Assembly: GCA_031761405.1 (NCBI GenBank)
Contig: JASEVX010000003.1
Location: 149,516,555-149,580,554 of the forward strand
Source: Serripes groenlandicus
Lineage: Eukaryota > Mollusca > Bivalvia > Cardiida > Cardiidae
Reading direction: 5' to 3'
DNA length: 64,000 bases
Below are positions 9,825 to 21,512 of this stretch, piece after piece (the stretch's first letter is position 1; every line of letters starts with the position of its first letter). The position numbers and the translations under genes are program-made. Under the pieces are notes generated by a model, which made no database searches, had not been told where the DNA came from, and saw only the letters and a list, made by a program, of their open reading frames with translations.

Positions 9825-10653
9825 TACTCGAAGGAACAGTCACACACAAAGGTTGTGCGGCTCGTAAATCAACGGATAACTAGTCTGAGGCAACTTAAGT
9901 GTATAATACTCAATGCAACGTTTATCCTCTTAAAGTATTTGACCGACAAATGTGACTACGACAAGCATAATGATTATTATAGACTTAAATCTGCCAGCAC
10001 AAAATGTACGCAATTCGCACAGAGCAAATCAATATTTCAACACTGCTTGCTTTATATACCAATGGTGTACATCTAACGTTTTGGTAACGTTATGTTATAA
10101 ATTGAATTAAATAATATACTATTCGAAATTAAAAGGATCCCATTTACAATTAAAAAGGGTGAGGGATTAGGTTGATTTATATAGAGGGCTCGGTATAAGC
10201 ACTGCTTAACGGCTTAATGAGGTACAAAGTGCAAAGAAAGGCTACCGGGCATCCAGAACACCCCTTTCTGTCCGTTCATTTTCAAATTGGACACGATTTG
10301 TTTCCTCGAGTCGCGTGATCTATCATCGTAAATCTAGCCTCGTTATGGTAGCGCATTATGCCGTATTGTCAAAACTTACCGAAGGTATTTGAAATCAATT
10401 TTGAGATCAAGTTAACGGTAAGTAACCGCTAGATTCGCTTTTTGACTTTTGATTGTTAAATAATACTTGTGATAAACCCGAACGACACCATGTGTAAAAA
10501 CTATCCATCGTCTGCGCATTTCAACTGCGCCCAAATTGGAACCTCATTGTGAGCTACACTTCTGGCATTTTGCACATACTTCAAACTGACGTGTAACAGA
10601 TATTTATAGACAGTGCAATAGCAAGGTGACACTCGTCTATACAGCCACCATTT
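9825..10653. other. Unique stretch, no gene recognised
   Basis: Contains the downstream part of a 121-codon frame that starts inside the MITE on its left. No domain is recognisable in it. Confidence 0.5.
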
Positions 10654-10900
10654 CGAGGGCTTGGCGTGAAATGGTTGTAACTTAAAACCTATTTTGAAAA
10701 CCCTGGTTTAGGGGCAATTTTGACCCTTTTGTAAACAATGCAAATTTAGGTGCCATTGCTCAGAACGAGCAATGGCACCTAAATTGACATTGTTTACAAA
10801 GAAAAGTGATTTAACGCTTATAAAGACTTTATGGCGAGGTGATTAACCTTGGTAAAAAAAATACCAATTTTAGATACAACCGTTTCACGCCAAGCCCTCG
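10654..10900. mobile_element. Double-foldback MITE (single copy)
   Basis: Terminal inverted repeats are 26 bp with about one mismatch: CGAGGGCTTGGCGTGAAA at the left, and its inverse TTTCACGCCAAGCCCTCG at the right. A second inverted repeat fills the centre: 10728-10761 pairs with 10767-10800, 32 of 34 bases, around a 5-base loop. The flanks ATTT (left) and ATTT (right) could be a 4-bp target-site duplication. No coding capacity. It is unrelated in sequence to the other two MITE families. Confidence 0.85.
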
Positions 10901-11163
10901 ATTTGTAAATATATTGAAGAACGCGTTTGCATGACGCACCCACTTTACAAGTTCACAACTGATCGAGGTGCATTAGCGATTATAGGCAAGGTCACCCAGG
11001 GGTATCATTATGGCGTTTAAGGTAATGATATGTATGGGGTTTATAAAGACATATAAACCCCCAAAACACATTCCCTGCGGTACTGTGAAACATGAATGAT
11101 AATCCTAGTGTGAACATGCGGTGAGGTAATTGGGACCCTAGACTGGAACCACTCACCAGGGTC

Positions 11164-11444
11164 AACCATTTCCCACATACAACACATCTGCAGCAGACAA
11201 CTTTGAACATATTCTAGTAAATAGTATTGAAACTCTCTATTAATGAAAGAATACTAATTGGAAAGGCTAGTCGTCTGCCGCAGAAGGTGCCAGAAAGCAT
11301 CTGTGCATGGGTAAGGGTTATCTCCTTTTCTATAATAGCTATCCAATTATGTCTGAACCGATATTTGAAGAGTTTATAAAAAATGTTCCAAAGGTCGTCT
11401 TCAGCAGATGCTTTAAAATGCATCTGCGAGAAGGAAAGGGTTAA
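11164..11444 (+). mobile_element. TTAA-type MITE pair or rearranged copy
   Basis: AACCATTTCCCACATACAAC and CATCTGCAGCAGACAACTTT start a copy that ends at about 11310 with GTAAGGGTTA and lacks the central foldback. A second right half follows (TCTCCTTTTC, GTCGTCTTCAGCAGATG, GGAAAGGGTTAA). Either two truncated copies adjoin or one copy has been partly duplicated. Confidence 0.7.
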
Positions 11445-11834
11445 TACACGTTCTCGTATGAAGTAATAAAAGAATAAAACAGAACAGAACATATGTTTTA
11501 TTCATATGACTTGAACACATATGGTTCATCGTAAAAATATTTACAATAAACATGTGCATACGAAAATGAAAATACACACACAGTTTTGCAAAATACTACG
11601 GTAAGTAATTTTTTTCCATTTTTATGGCAAGACTTGTTAATTGACAAGTTCCTTGGATTTCAATTGAGTAGCACTTGGACAAAGAATTGTTTTAGCGGTG
11701 AAGTTCCTCGAAAACGAGATACATGGATTCAATCATTAAGCAAGACACATCAAATACTTTAACATGGTAGTAGTAACTCCATCCTTGGTTAATCAAGAAC
11801 AGAGACGGAAACTGTAACAGTAAGCATGAAAGAC
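11445..11834. other. Unique AT-rich stretch, nothing recognised
   Basis: No open frame or repeat-family match. Confidence 0.5.
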
Positions 11835-11992
11835 AGTCAACGGTATCCATTCCAGTCGGACATCAGACACGTAGTCGTAAACGGCGACATCCATTCCATT
11901 CCAATCGGGCATCATAAACGCAGTCGGAAACGGCGACATACATTCCAGTTGGACACGGTATCCATTCCAATCGGGCATCAGAAACGTCGACG
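11835..11992. repeat. Irregular tandem repeat, about three units of 50-57 bp
   Basis: ATCCATTCCARTCGGRCATC recurs with AAACG and AGTCGGAAACGGCGACAT blocks between copies. Units differ in length, so the period is approximate. Confidence 0.7.
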
Positions 11993-12553
11993 ATTCCTAA
12001 CCTTAGGATCAAGGACTATGCAGGTCTACTATTGCACAGCCTTGGCCTATGGTCAAATATGTATACGATGATATACACGAATTTTCAAATTCTTTATATG
12101 GGCACTGATTTTAATATATTGCGGCACGAGTAACGACCACTGTTGACTAATATGAGAGTGTATTTATCTTTGTTTTAATTGCTTGCAGATGTACTTTTAT
12201 GTCGTGTCCTGTTGCTATACGAAAATGCGTCTCGCGTCGCGTATTGCGCTTGTACCCATATATATCGTCTCTGAGTTTCGTCATAATTGGGCTATACATC
12301 TTGGCTGTGCGCGACTTACTCTTCATTGACATTTAGTCTTATATCTATGTGTTTTACTTTTTTTATGTTAATATATATTAATGTTCTCATCATTAAAACG
12401 TTTATGCTTGTTATGTATTTGCTCTCAATTTTTGGAGGATATAAAGACTATCTATCTCACTTTACAGTATGCATTTTGTTCTAATTTCAAAACCACCCGT
12501 ATGTCGGTTTTCACGTGACGTGGCTTCATGTCGGTTCACCCCATCGTAAGAAT
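11993..12553. other. Unique stretch, no gene recognised
   Basis: T-rich with short frames up to 65 codons. A segment at 12485-12540 shares a weak match (TATGTCGGTTTT) with 44263-44285. Confidence 0.45.
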
Positions 12554-12782
12554 AAACCCTTTACCTCATATAGACGCTTTCTGACGCATCTGCAGCAGAC
12601 GGCTTTTTGAAAACATAGTGACAAAAGAAGAAATTGCACAAAACGTGCAATTTCTCCTTTTGCCACAATGTTTTCCACTTTTTGGCATAGGTTATCCATT
12701 CAATTATGGAGATTTTCCACGTTTTGACAAAATACGTTCGAAATCGTCTGCTGCAGAATTGTCGTATGAGGGAAAGGGTTAA
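12554..12782 (-). mobile_element. TTAA-type MITE, near full-length
   Basis: Reverse orientation: TAGACGCTTTCTGACGCATC and TGCAGCAGACGGCTT at the left, foldback GAAATTGCACAAAACGTGCAATTTC in two halves in the centre, then GTCTGCTGCAGAATTGTCGT and GGGAAAGGGTTAA. Confidence 0.9.
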
Positions 12783-13229
12783 CACAAACTATGGAAGTGG
12801 GGTCAGTGTTTACACCAATAAAGGATAGTATTGTTACCATTTGGTTTAAGGTCGATCAGATGTAATACCGGTGGAAAATTCATCTTTTAACTAGGCGAAG
12901 ATTTACGAGACATTTTACTTTGTCTAAATACCAACGAAATGTTCCAACTCGCTGGATACTAAGGTGCCGCGTCAACCATAAACGTGGTAGTCCGTCCTTA
13001 CAACGTTTTTCTTTGCCACACGCGATTTTAATCATAGTTCTATTTCAGAACCGTCGGCTTGGAAAACACGGGTGGTAAAACCATAACACATGGTTATTCG
13101 TTATTTAGATAAATATAATATTTTCCGAAAATTATGCGTCGTCTTTTACAATGACTTTAAAAGTGACCTGTATCAACGAAAGGGAAAAATAACAAATAAA
13201 CAGAACACCATATAGGTAAAACTACCCAA
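12783..13229. other. Unique stretch, nothing recognised
   Basis: No gene, RNA or repeat-family signal seen. Confidence 0.5.
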
Positions 13230-13350
13230 AAACTTCTATAAATGAACTACAAGAATCATTTTAAAAGACGTGAAAACATTGTGACGAAATGTGAAATTGC
13301 TCATAATGAGTATTTTCTCCGTTTGAACAACGTTTTTAAAAGTCAACTGA
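13230..13350. mobile_element. TTAA-type MITE core, strongly decayed
   Basis: GTGAAAACATTGTGACGAAA and GAAATTGCTCATAATGAG, then AAAAGTCAACTG. Ends are not recognisable. Confidence 0.45.
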
Positions 13351-14582
13351 AACAGTTGCACACGCATGTTTTAAAGAATTAAACGTACTATCACGAGGGG
13401 TCATTCTAACATGCCACGTCTCACTTACGTTTGACTTCGATTTGAGCTGATAGGGTCACATTTGCTTCAACAGACTTCACGCTTTGCCCCTTTCGGTTTG
13501 ACATCTGAACGGACAATTTTGCTACTATTGTCGACGACGTTAAGACTATTTAGTGCGCAACAGATCAAGTTTACCCGATTAAAACGATTATATTTAATTT
13601 ACGCGACCTTTGAATTCACGTAAATGGTCAGATCAGATGTGTTCACCTGTCAGTCTGTAATCAACAAGGTGATTGAGGACCTGCGTGGGCGGACCTATGG
13701 GTTTGGCCCATAGGGAACCGGGTGTGGGGGAAATGACGTGTTGTGTTATTGTGAGGTGCATTTAGACGGTATCGGACAAGTAGGGCTCTAGTTGCTTATT
13801 AATAATTGAGGTGAGTTCACATACGCAAATTGTCGTATAAGAGCCTTTATCGTCCGTTGCCATTCAAGAGTAAAATTGAATAGACTTGCAACTTCTAACA
13901 CAATATTTGGAATTTTATTTCACTTTAACCCTCATCCCGCTGAATTCCAGTATCGGTATCATCATACCTGATTAATTACCAGTTCATACGTGTAAATGAG
14001 CTTGTCTTTACTAACATTTAGTGAATGAGTAGAAAACAATGTAGATCAAAATATCGCTGAACGACTGACTATACACACTGATTTTTGGTAACAGTGTTCG
14101 CAACTGTTGTTTAAAGTCGCACTTAGGGTGAGAAGCAATACTTGTCAAAGGAATGATCGTGCAACATGATCATTGTTAAGGCTTTACACAACGAATGAGC
14201 ATATCAAAACAGGTATAGCAGATTCATCGGTATAACTGGTAAAAATACACACAAACTTGATCACCAATTTTACTCTATATGAGAAACTATCTTGATCCGC
14301 CCCTGATCGTCTCAAGTTAACAATTCCAATACGTATCAAAGTACTTAGAGGGCAGGAAGGTGTAAACTCCCTTTGTGTTGACTAATGACTCATAGGACCT
14401 CATGTCAAGTCTACGACAATTGAACCAAGCCGCATGAAAAGCGACATTCGTGGGGTTCAACTATTATCCTGTAACACTGTTATAGCACATTTGTTTCTCA
14501 GAAATATTTTCAAACAATATAGAACAAACATACCATGCACATTCTTACAGCCTGATCTTCGTGATTGTTTTGGCTACCATGT
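13351..14582. other. Unique stretch, no gene recognised
   Basis: No open frame above 60 codons, no repeat-family match. This is one of the longer repeat-free stretches. Confidence 0.5.
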
Positions 14583-14752
14583 ATTGAAAACATGGTGGTA
14601 AAAGGCGAAATTAATCTTGATGAGCTTCTTCCAATTTTGCCACAATGTTTTTAACTCTATTTAATGATTACACTCTCATTTGTGGAGATATTTCAAATAT
14701 TTGCATATATGTTTGTTTAGTCGTCTGCTGCATAATTGTTGTATGTTTGTAT
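14583..14752 (-). mobile_element. TTAA-type MITE, partial
   Basis: ATTGAAAACATGGTGGTAAA, TTTGCCACAATGTTTTTAAC, GTGGAGATATTTC, GTCGTCTGCTGCATAATTGT. Left terminus missing. A 78-codon frame (14645-14881) overlaps it and is not credible as a gene. Confidence 0.65.
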
Positions 14753-17012
14753 GACAAGAAAGCAAAGTGTCGCTGGCTAAATATGATATTCGTAGATCGA
14801 AAACTGTCGAAGGTCGATTTTCCTATGTTATACCACGATCAGGAATGTTTGTTTACAGTTTTGCGAAATAAACGATTGTAGGAGAAACTATTGCAACTAC
14901 TGTCCACATTTGCTTTCCGCATAGTCCAGCGTGATTATTTATTTTACATTGATAGAGTGATATTGTCTTTAAATGCATCGAAGTTGGAGGAACGTGTGGT
15001 CTGATAAAGCTTTAACACATTAAGGGATGTAAATTCTGTCTGATATGAACACAATTTAGACCTAAATATATTCATACCTATCATGTAAGCTTTTATCAAA
15101 ATTCCCAGCATTTAATTAACGGAATAATGAAATGATATATTTAGAACTGTTTGCTTTGAATGTGTCGTAATGCTTCTCCTTCATAAGCAGTCTTTTATAA
15201 ATATGGATTTGTTGAAATTTAAATTATGAATCCATTTCGCGAAAATTCTTGAACAGACCTCGTGGCGGAGGAGCAGGCTTTAAGTGTAACTTATGATACT
15301 TTACCATATAGCCAAAATGATCAACGCTTAGCTTTTTAACTGAACGTGTAAGGAGTTACTTTGCACAGGAATTATAAGTCAAAGTACCAAGTTACTTCTT
15401 TGAAAAACAAAATTAATATAAAAAAAGATTAAACATTTGAAAATGAAATTTTGACTAACATTTGAAAACGAAGTTGGAAAAGGAAAAATCCTAGATATAA
15501 GCGATTAATCTTTTTTCACGATGTTTTCAAAAATGTCCGTATCAATCGTATATTTGCATAATTGTAAACATATCTTTTTTTATGTTTCCATATACACAAT
15601 CAAGCATTTCCAAACGAATGAAAGCTATCATACCCATTGTTGAATCTTTTCTCGAAAAGGTTTGCTATGTAGGGATTTATCACATAAACATTTCATCGTC
15701 TTTCCTTGACTTTCGTTTCGACAAGGATGCACAGTCAGCCAAACATTGCACATAAGTGTGGTATGTGTTATGTGCATGCATGTACATTATACATAACTAC
15801 GTGTGCATGTACGCATGTATATACATATACATATTAGCAGATACAATTGCACACCACGATAAAAACACAAATCACAGCATTAGCTTACATTCTTTTATCC
15901 ACTGACTCACCCAAGCATCAATTTATACTACCATTGCAAATATGTATATATGTTAGGATATGAAATACTACGTTTTTGTTTCATGTTTTATCATTGATGT
16001 ACAATAGTCTATGATTCGTGAATGTTGTATACGTATAGCATATTTGGAGGCAATACATAATTACGTCTACCAATACGCTCGAAGATTGGGTGAGTAAACA
16101 ACTAAGAGTTCTTTTCCGCTTTGCGACAACAACAACAACAACAACAACAACAACCATGAAGAAAATGACTTCTAACAAGAATTATTTTTTTTCTCAGATT
16201 GGAAGGAAAGATGCATTTTAAATCATAAAATTAACAAACCTTTCAGAGCAATGAATGGGCAACTGATAAGAAGAAAAAAGGTAATACAGATACATACGAA
16301 TATAACCTTACGCTCGCACATCACACTATATAGGTCACTTTATTCTCGCTTTTTCTGCTTCATGGGGATGCTTTATATGTAATTTTACATTATAATATGA
16401 CACAGCTAGTCATTTGAAAGTTATTCAATAACTCTAAAGGCTGATGCGTATCATATGAAATCAGGATATTTTAATATTGATGACGTCAATAATTAGGTCA
16501 TATTTTAAGCTATTTAGGTCAATAAACAAGTACGTCATTGACATTTATCACTCCGTCATTTACATATTTCGAAAGGAGGCATTCGATTTATTTTTGAAAG
16601 TCAGTTTCTCTCATTAATAAGTTACTAATTTTTCACAAATGATATTGTACTGATTGTTTGGAAGACCAGAGAAAAATAATATTTCCACTCAGTTGTAGGT
16701 AAGACCTTTAAAGGGTATTTTTTTTTAAGTTAATTACTTTGTCTATTCTACTAAATAAATTATTTCAATAACTAAATATAAATTAACGAACAAAGATGTT
16801 TTTCTATCTTTATAGACAATCTATATAACCGAAAGGCAAAATAGTGATAGTGAACCCCGGTCCAGGGGACTAAGTTCGTGAGAATGTGGCGGCCGCGCCC
16901 CCATCCTGTCTACGGATGTACAGATAACCTGGTGGTGGTGTGAAAAGGAAATTTACGGGCGCCGGCCGACTTCGTCGATAACGTTGTAAAGTGCTTTAGT
17001 ATCGAACGTAAT
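14753..17012. other. Long AT-rich stretch, no gene recognised
   Basis: Only short frames. Contains an alternating purine-pyrimidine patch (15764-15835, GTGCATGCATGTACATTATA type), an ACA microsatellite and a short GC-rich island at about 16850-16970 (GGCGGCCGCGCCCCC). A very weak MITE-like core lies near 15465-15545. Confidence 0.45.
16126..16154. repeat. (ACA)n microsatellite
   Basis: About nine and a half perfect trinucleotides. Confidence 0.95.
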
Positions 17013-17243
17013 GTAACCATTTCCCACACACAGTCGAACTTTCGGATATATCTCAAGCAGACGGCTTTTGAAAAAACATTGTGACAAAATGAACAATTGC
17101 TTATAATGAACAAGTTCACCTTCTGTTTCAATGTTTTCAAATATATTCAATTATTGTATTTTCGTTAACGAAAATGTCTATTTTATCAGATGTTTTCAAA
17201 ATCGTCGTCTGCTGAGTATTTGTTGTATGTAGTAAAGGATTTA
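17013..17243 (-). mobile_element. TTAA-type MITE, diverged full-length copy
   Basis: TAACCATTTCCCACACAC, AAGCAGACGGCTTTTG, ACATTGTGACAAAATG, ATGTTTTCAAAATCGTCG and TAGTAAAGGATTTA follow the family order in reverse orientation. Confidence 0.7.
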
Positions 17244-17592
17244 CCCTTACCTTCGGTAAAGGAGTTTAAATAGGAGTTTAGCCGGTCGTTATGCGAGACT
17301 TTAACAATAATTGTGAACAACAAAGATCAAGATCAACCTATATACTAGTGTAGCTTAATCTTGGTCTACATGATGGCTATCTTGCAGAAATTCAGCTATA
17401 TTTGGGTTATGAAAAGAACACTGTGATAGCTTTATTGCGAATGAACGTAACATATTGTTGTTTGATGACATAGCAAAAGGTGTTCGGAATTCAACAGAAG
17501 AATAATTCAATAAGATATATATTAGCCCAGCTCCAGGTAAACAAACCTTAGCGTATTTATGACAAGGGAAGATAACTGTATGGTTACAATTC
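17244..17592. other. Unique stretch, nothing recognised
   Basis: A 94-codon minus-strand frame (17355-17639) overlaps the next MITE and has no recognisable domain. Confidence 0.45.
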
Positions 17593-17728
17593 CAGTTGAA
17601 ACAGTTTAAAACATTTTGATTAAAGAAGAAATTGCTCATTACAATTTCTCCTTTTGTTACAATATTTCCAAAAGTCTGTCGTCTGCTGCAGAGACGTCAG
17701 TAAGCGTCTGCATGTGAAAAAGGGTTCA
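17593..17728 (+). mobile_element. TTAA-type MITE, right half
   Basis: GAAGAAATTGCTCATTACAA, TTTCTCCTTTTGTTACAATA, GTCGTCTGCTGCAGAGACGT and AAAAAGGGTTC. The left half is absent. Confidence 0.7.
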
Positions 17729-18063
17729 GCATAATATATTTTTTTTCCCTGAAAAATGAAAATGGGCATACATGCATATCAATATGATAAGCCGTAAATA
17801 CTTTGTGCGTGTGCTGCCTTTTCAGTGTGTAGAACAATACATCGTACACAGTCTAGGCAAAGTTATTCAAGTCTCTTAGAATAACAAAACAGTCTATAAA
17901 ATTTCCATTTTACGTTCCAGCTATTAGGGTCTTTAAAACTGCGAGACGGTATGAGAATAAAAGACAAATAAAATCTTTCAAACTACGGTTTACGGCTCGG
18001 TATAAAACCCATAATGACTGACGTGTTTAGACGTTTACATGTCTAAAAAGTAAGAGCGCACGT
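17729..18063. other. Unique stretch, nothing recognised
   Basis: No gene, RNA or repeat signal seen. Confidence 0.5.
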
Positions 18064-18293
18064 GAACCCTTTCCCAACATGCAACAAATCTGCAGCAGAC
18101 GACTTTGAAAACATCTAAACAAAATTTGGAAATTCTCTATAAACGAAAAGTGTAACCATTACTTAGAGTTGAAAACATAGTGGCAAAAGGAGAAATTGCT
18201 CATCATGAGCAATTTCTTCTTTAATCACAGTGTTTTCAAAAAGTCGTCTGCTGCAGAGGCGTCAAAAAGCGTCTACACGAGGGAAAGGGTTGA
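18064..18293 (+). mobile_element. TTAA-type MITE, full-length reference copy
   Basis: This is one of the cleanest copies and shows the family plan in five parts. The end is AACCCTTTCCCAACATGC. A subterminal CTGCAGCAGACGACTTTG follows. GGAAATTCTCTATAAACG comes next. The centre folds back: AGGAGAAATTGCTCATCATG, then AGCAATTTCTTC. The right side has GTCGTCTGCTGCAGAGGCGT and ends GAGGGAAAGGGTT. The subterminal CTGCAG blocks at the two ends are also inverted copies, so the element folds at three levels. Better-preserved copies are bounded by TTAA, with CCCTTTCCC just inside. This fits the TTAA target-site preference and CCC-type ends of piggyBac-like elements (inference from the family rule; no transposase is present). 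Confidence 0.92.
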
Positions 18294-18661
18294 AGAAGAT
18301 AATTTAAAGCGCTGATGCAGCAGATGTCACTTTAAATTGTGGAAAATGGACACAACGGAAATAATCAGCTATACCAGTCTCGAACAATACTTCTACTCTA
18401 CCAACAAGTATAGATCCATTTCAGATGGCGCTTAATTCTGAGACATCTTTCCAAGTAAGAGAGATGTACATGTATTTCAAGGGTCATTTCTCTATATCAC
18501 AGAGGTTAAGCACAAATTTAGAACAACATCTCTCAAAATTGAAGATGTATATCTAAGCTAAAGCGATAGCTTTTTTTAAAATCAACATATCTCTACCAGT
18601 TTTAGGGATATTTAAGGTAAACATATCTCAAATGGTTTGTCTTATGATTACAATAACATAT
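18294..18661. other. Unique stretch, nothing recognised
   Basis: No gene or repeat-family match. Confidence 0.5.
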
Positions 18662-18923
18662 GCGCCCTTCCACGAGAAAAACCGACATAATGAACTCTGC
18701 GTAATGAGTCGACCTAGATTAGCCTGCACAGTCCGCGTAGGCTAATCCGGGCCGACACATTCCGTCTCAGGGGGATAGAGGTATAGAGTAATGATTCCTG
18801 AAGTAGAAAATCCACAGGAGGCGAAAAGTGTCAGACCGGATTAGCCTATGCGGCATGCTTATGCTGATCCGGGTCGATGCTTTACGCAAAGTTGACAATG
18901 TTGGTTTTCTCGCAGAACGGCTC
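18662..18923 (+). mobile_element. GAGCC-type MITE, copy 4
   Basis: Ends in TTCTCGCAGAACGGCTC. Central GGGGGATAGAGGTATAGAGT and GTAGAAAATCCACAGGAGG are well kept. The flanks CATATG (left) and CATATG (right) could be part of the target site. Confidence 0.9.
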
Positions 18924-19530
18924 ATATGTTCTATATATATACACCAATAACGGAAAATCGTTTATGTTTCGTCTTTAAATCAGATTTAATTACACACAAC
19001 CCATAAAGGTCAAGGTCAAACAGCATGATTGCACATGTAGACGTACTTTATATATTTCTTTATTTGCACGATTTTACATTATATCTTTACATCAATCTCA
19101 TAAATTTCAAATAATCTATATCAGTATTAATTATGGTCAAATAATTTTAAACTGTAATCATACAATCTTGGACATAAATAACATGTATAATTGAGACAAC
19201 TGGTTCCACAGAACATGACGTCAACTTAAGGAAACGCGTGTCATGATTTCGCGGTTTAGAAATTCCCGCGATGTGAAATCTACATGCTTCCGGTTCATTC
19301 ATACCACGTCCTCGTGATGAAATTTACGAGCTGTTATTGTTATTGAACACTCAAATGTGCACCGACATAAATCAGTAAAGACAGTTAAAACGGCAATCAT
19401 CATCATTATTATCATATCTAGTGTGCAGTGTAATGATATGACACTTCGATACACTCGCCTTAATCAACCGTGTAATGATACATAGAATAAACCGAATTAT
19501 CAATAAACCGCATCAAGTAAATAGTCCCCT
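18924..19530. other. Unique AT-rich stretch, nothing recognised
   Basis: No open frame of note and no family similarity. Confidence 0.5.
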
Positions 19531-19690
19531 TTACCTTTTCCCACATACAACAAATCTGCAACAAACATCAATGCAACAATGTAGAAAATCTGTATACATT
19601 CAATAGCGTTGAAAACTGTGTGGCAAAAGTAGAGATTACTATTTTCTCATTTTGCCACAATGCTGCATTTACGCGCATGCTTGTTCATAT
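19531..19690 (+). mobile_element. TTAA-type MITE, right-truncated
   Basis: TTACCTTTTCCCACATACAA, CAAATCTGCAACAAAC, GTTGAAAACTGTGTGGCAAA, TTTGCCACAATG. It ends before the right CTGCAG block. Confidence 0.75.
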
Positions 19691-19802
19691 AAAAGCAAAC
19701 GGGGAACATTTTAAGAACCATTTTCAGGTCCGATTCTTGTACGATTTTATCAATAGAATAAAGCAGTCCGGTAACAGTCACGGTCATCTGATATGATAAT
19801 AG

Positions 19803-20052
19803 GAGTCGTTCCACGAGAAAACCAACATTATGGACTCTGCGTAATATCTCGATCTGGATCAGCCTGCGCAGTTCGCGCAGGCAAATCCGGTCCGACAGAT
19901 TCCGTCTCAGGGGGATAGAGGTAAAGAGTAATGATTCCTGAAACAGAAAATCCACAGGAGGCGAAAAATGTTTGTCATGCGGCATGCTTAGGCTGGTACG
20001 GGCAGATACTTTACGCAGATACCACAATGTTGGTTTTCTCACGGAACGGCTC
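19803..20052 (+). mobile_element. GAGCC-type MITE, copy 5
   Basis: GAGTCGTTCCACGAGAAAAC to TTCTCACGGAACGGCTC. The right-hand foldback is shortened (TTTGTCATGCGGCATGC), about 10 bp less than copy 4. Confidence 0.9.
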
Positions 20053-21156
20053 ACATAACCAACGCCACCCGAAAACCGGCATTACGAGAATTTACAAGTT
20101 AGGACAATTTCGAATAATGTGTATACTACTATAGTCAGTTTTTTAACATAACATATCTCAAGAAGCCTTTAAGATGCCTGTATAGCTACATGACGAACAT
20201 TGAAGATCTTAAACAGAATGTGAGAAATCATTTGCTGATCAGGATCTACATGCGGTTGTCAAGTCTTCAAGGTAAGTTTTCGTCTGACGTGGTTCATACG
20301 TTTACAAGGGTACCCCTCCCTCTTTTGGGTGCCCCTCCCTCTTTTCGTGAGTAATATTATTTTCGTTCGTCAAACTTATGATTCGATAGCCCACACACAA
20401 AACAAGAGTTAAATCTAGTAGTTTAACCCTTGGAAGATAACCATGTACAAACTTTACGTGTATGTTAAAACACTAAACTAATATTTAGGACATAATCATT
20501 AATCCTTAATATTGATGCAAATAAGTATCTGTTTTGCATTACTTTGTTCGAAAAGGACCTTGCCTTTTGGTTAAAAATGGGAAAAGTTTCCATTTAACTT
20601 AAATGATTCATGAAAACCAAAGAACAAGAGCTGAAGTTAATTTATCAACAACTGCATTTGCACAGATGAATCCAATTCCCCTCTCTCACAAGTTCACTAT
20701 ATTCTAATATTTTAATATTTTTAGTTCTAAACGAATTTAGGCACCATAATATATATCATACGTATGCTTTAAATATTCATGATTATCATTTGTTCTTGTC
20801 ACTAAAATCATTGAGTTCAATGTCTGATCAGACATTGCAGATTTTTCCCTGCATTGAGTCAGACGCTTCATCAAGAAACAAAACCCATTTAACACATAGT
20901 AAATGTTAAAAAGAGAAGAAAATGTATTTTTTCCTATAACAAAAAGCTAATTCGATGAGTTTACCGTGAACGTGCATTGAAGAAGAGTAACAAACTGTCA
21001 AATTATGTGTTTAAAAGAACATTCGTAAGTTAAGAAATCATTTAAATAATCAAATAAAGGCCATACAAAATGGACCATTTTACTACATCCCGGTTCAATT
21101 AGAAATTCATTGACACTGAAAACAGCGAGATTGTATCGTAGCCCTCCATGATCGTA
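20053..21156. other. Unique stretch with a 20-bp perfect palindrome
   Basis: No gene seen. CAATGTCTGATCAGACATTG (20818-20837) is a perfect palindrome. A short direct repeat (GTRCCCCTCCCTCTTTT) lies at about 20310-20346. Confidence 0.5.
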
Positions 21157-21374
21157 TAACCCTTCCCCAACAACGACAAATCTGTAGCAAACGACATTGA
21201 AAATATCAAGGCCAGAAATGTTGAAAATGTCTAAAAATTAAACTATACCAATTAAATATAGTTGAATAAATTGTGGTAAATTACGAAATTGCTTCTCCTT
21301 TTTCTATAATGCTTTCAACAAGTCGTCTGGCACAAGTGCGCCAAAATGCGTACGCTTTGAAAAGGGGGAGGGTC
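21157..21374 (+). mobile_element. TTAA-type MITE, diverged copy
   Basis: TAACCCTTCCCCAACAACG, AATCTGTAGCAAACGAC, GTTGAATAAATTGTGGTAAA, AAGTCGTCTGG, GTGCGCCAAAATGCGT and an AAAGGGGGAGGGT end. Confidence 0.75.
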
Positions 21375-21426
21375 TTTGGACCATCGGACAAAGTGTAAGT
21401 ATAACATGGATACACGGTTTAAAATA

Positions 21427-21512
21427 TTGAAGAACAATGAGATTTGTTAATTTTCCCCCGCAATGATTCAAAAGTCGTATTCTGTAGAGACGTCAGAAGG
21501 GTCTGTAATATG
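21427..21512 (+). mobile_element. TTAA-type MITE, right-end fragment
   Basis: CCCCGCAATGATTCAAAAG, GTCGTATTCTGTAGAGACGT and ATATGGAAAGGAAT match the right side of the family, just downstream of another copy. Confidence 0.5.

Noticed and set aside
9711..10076. 121-codon frame
   Set aside because: Its start and first third lie in a MITE; no domain visible.
15465..15545. Further TTAA-type MITE copy
   Set aside because: Only scattered family words (ACGATGTTTTCAAAAATGTC); too decayed to support.
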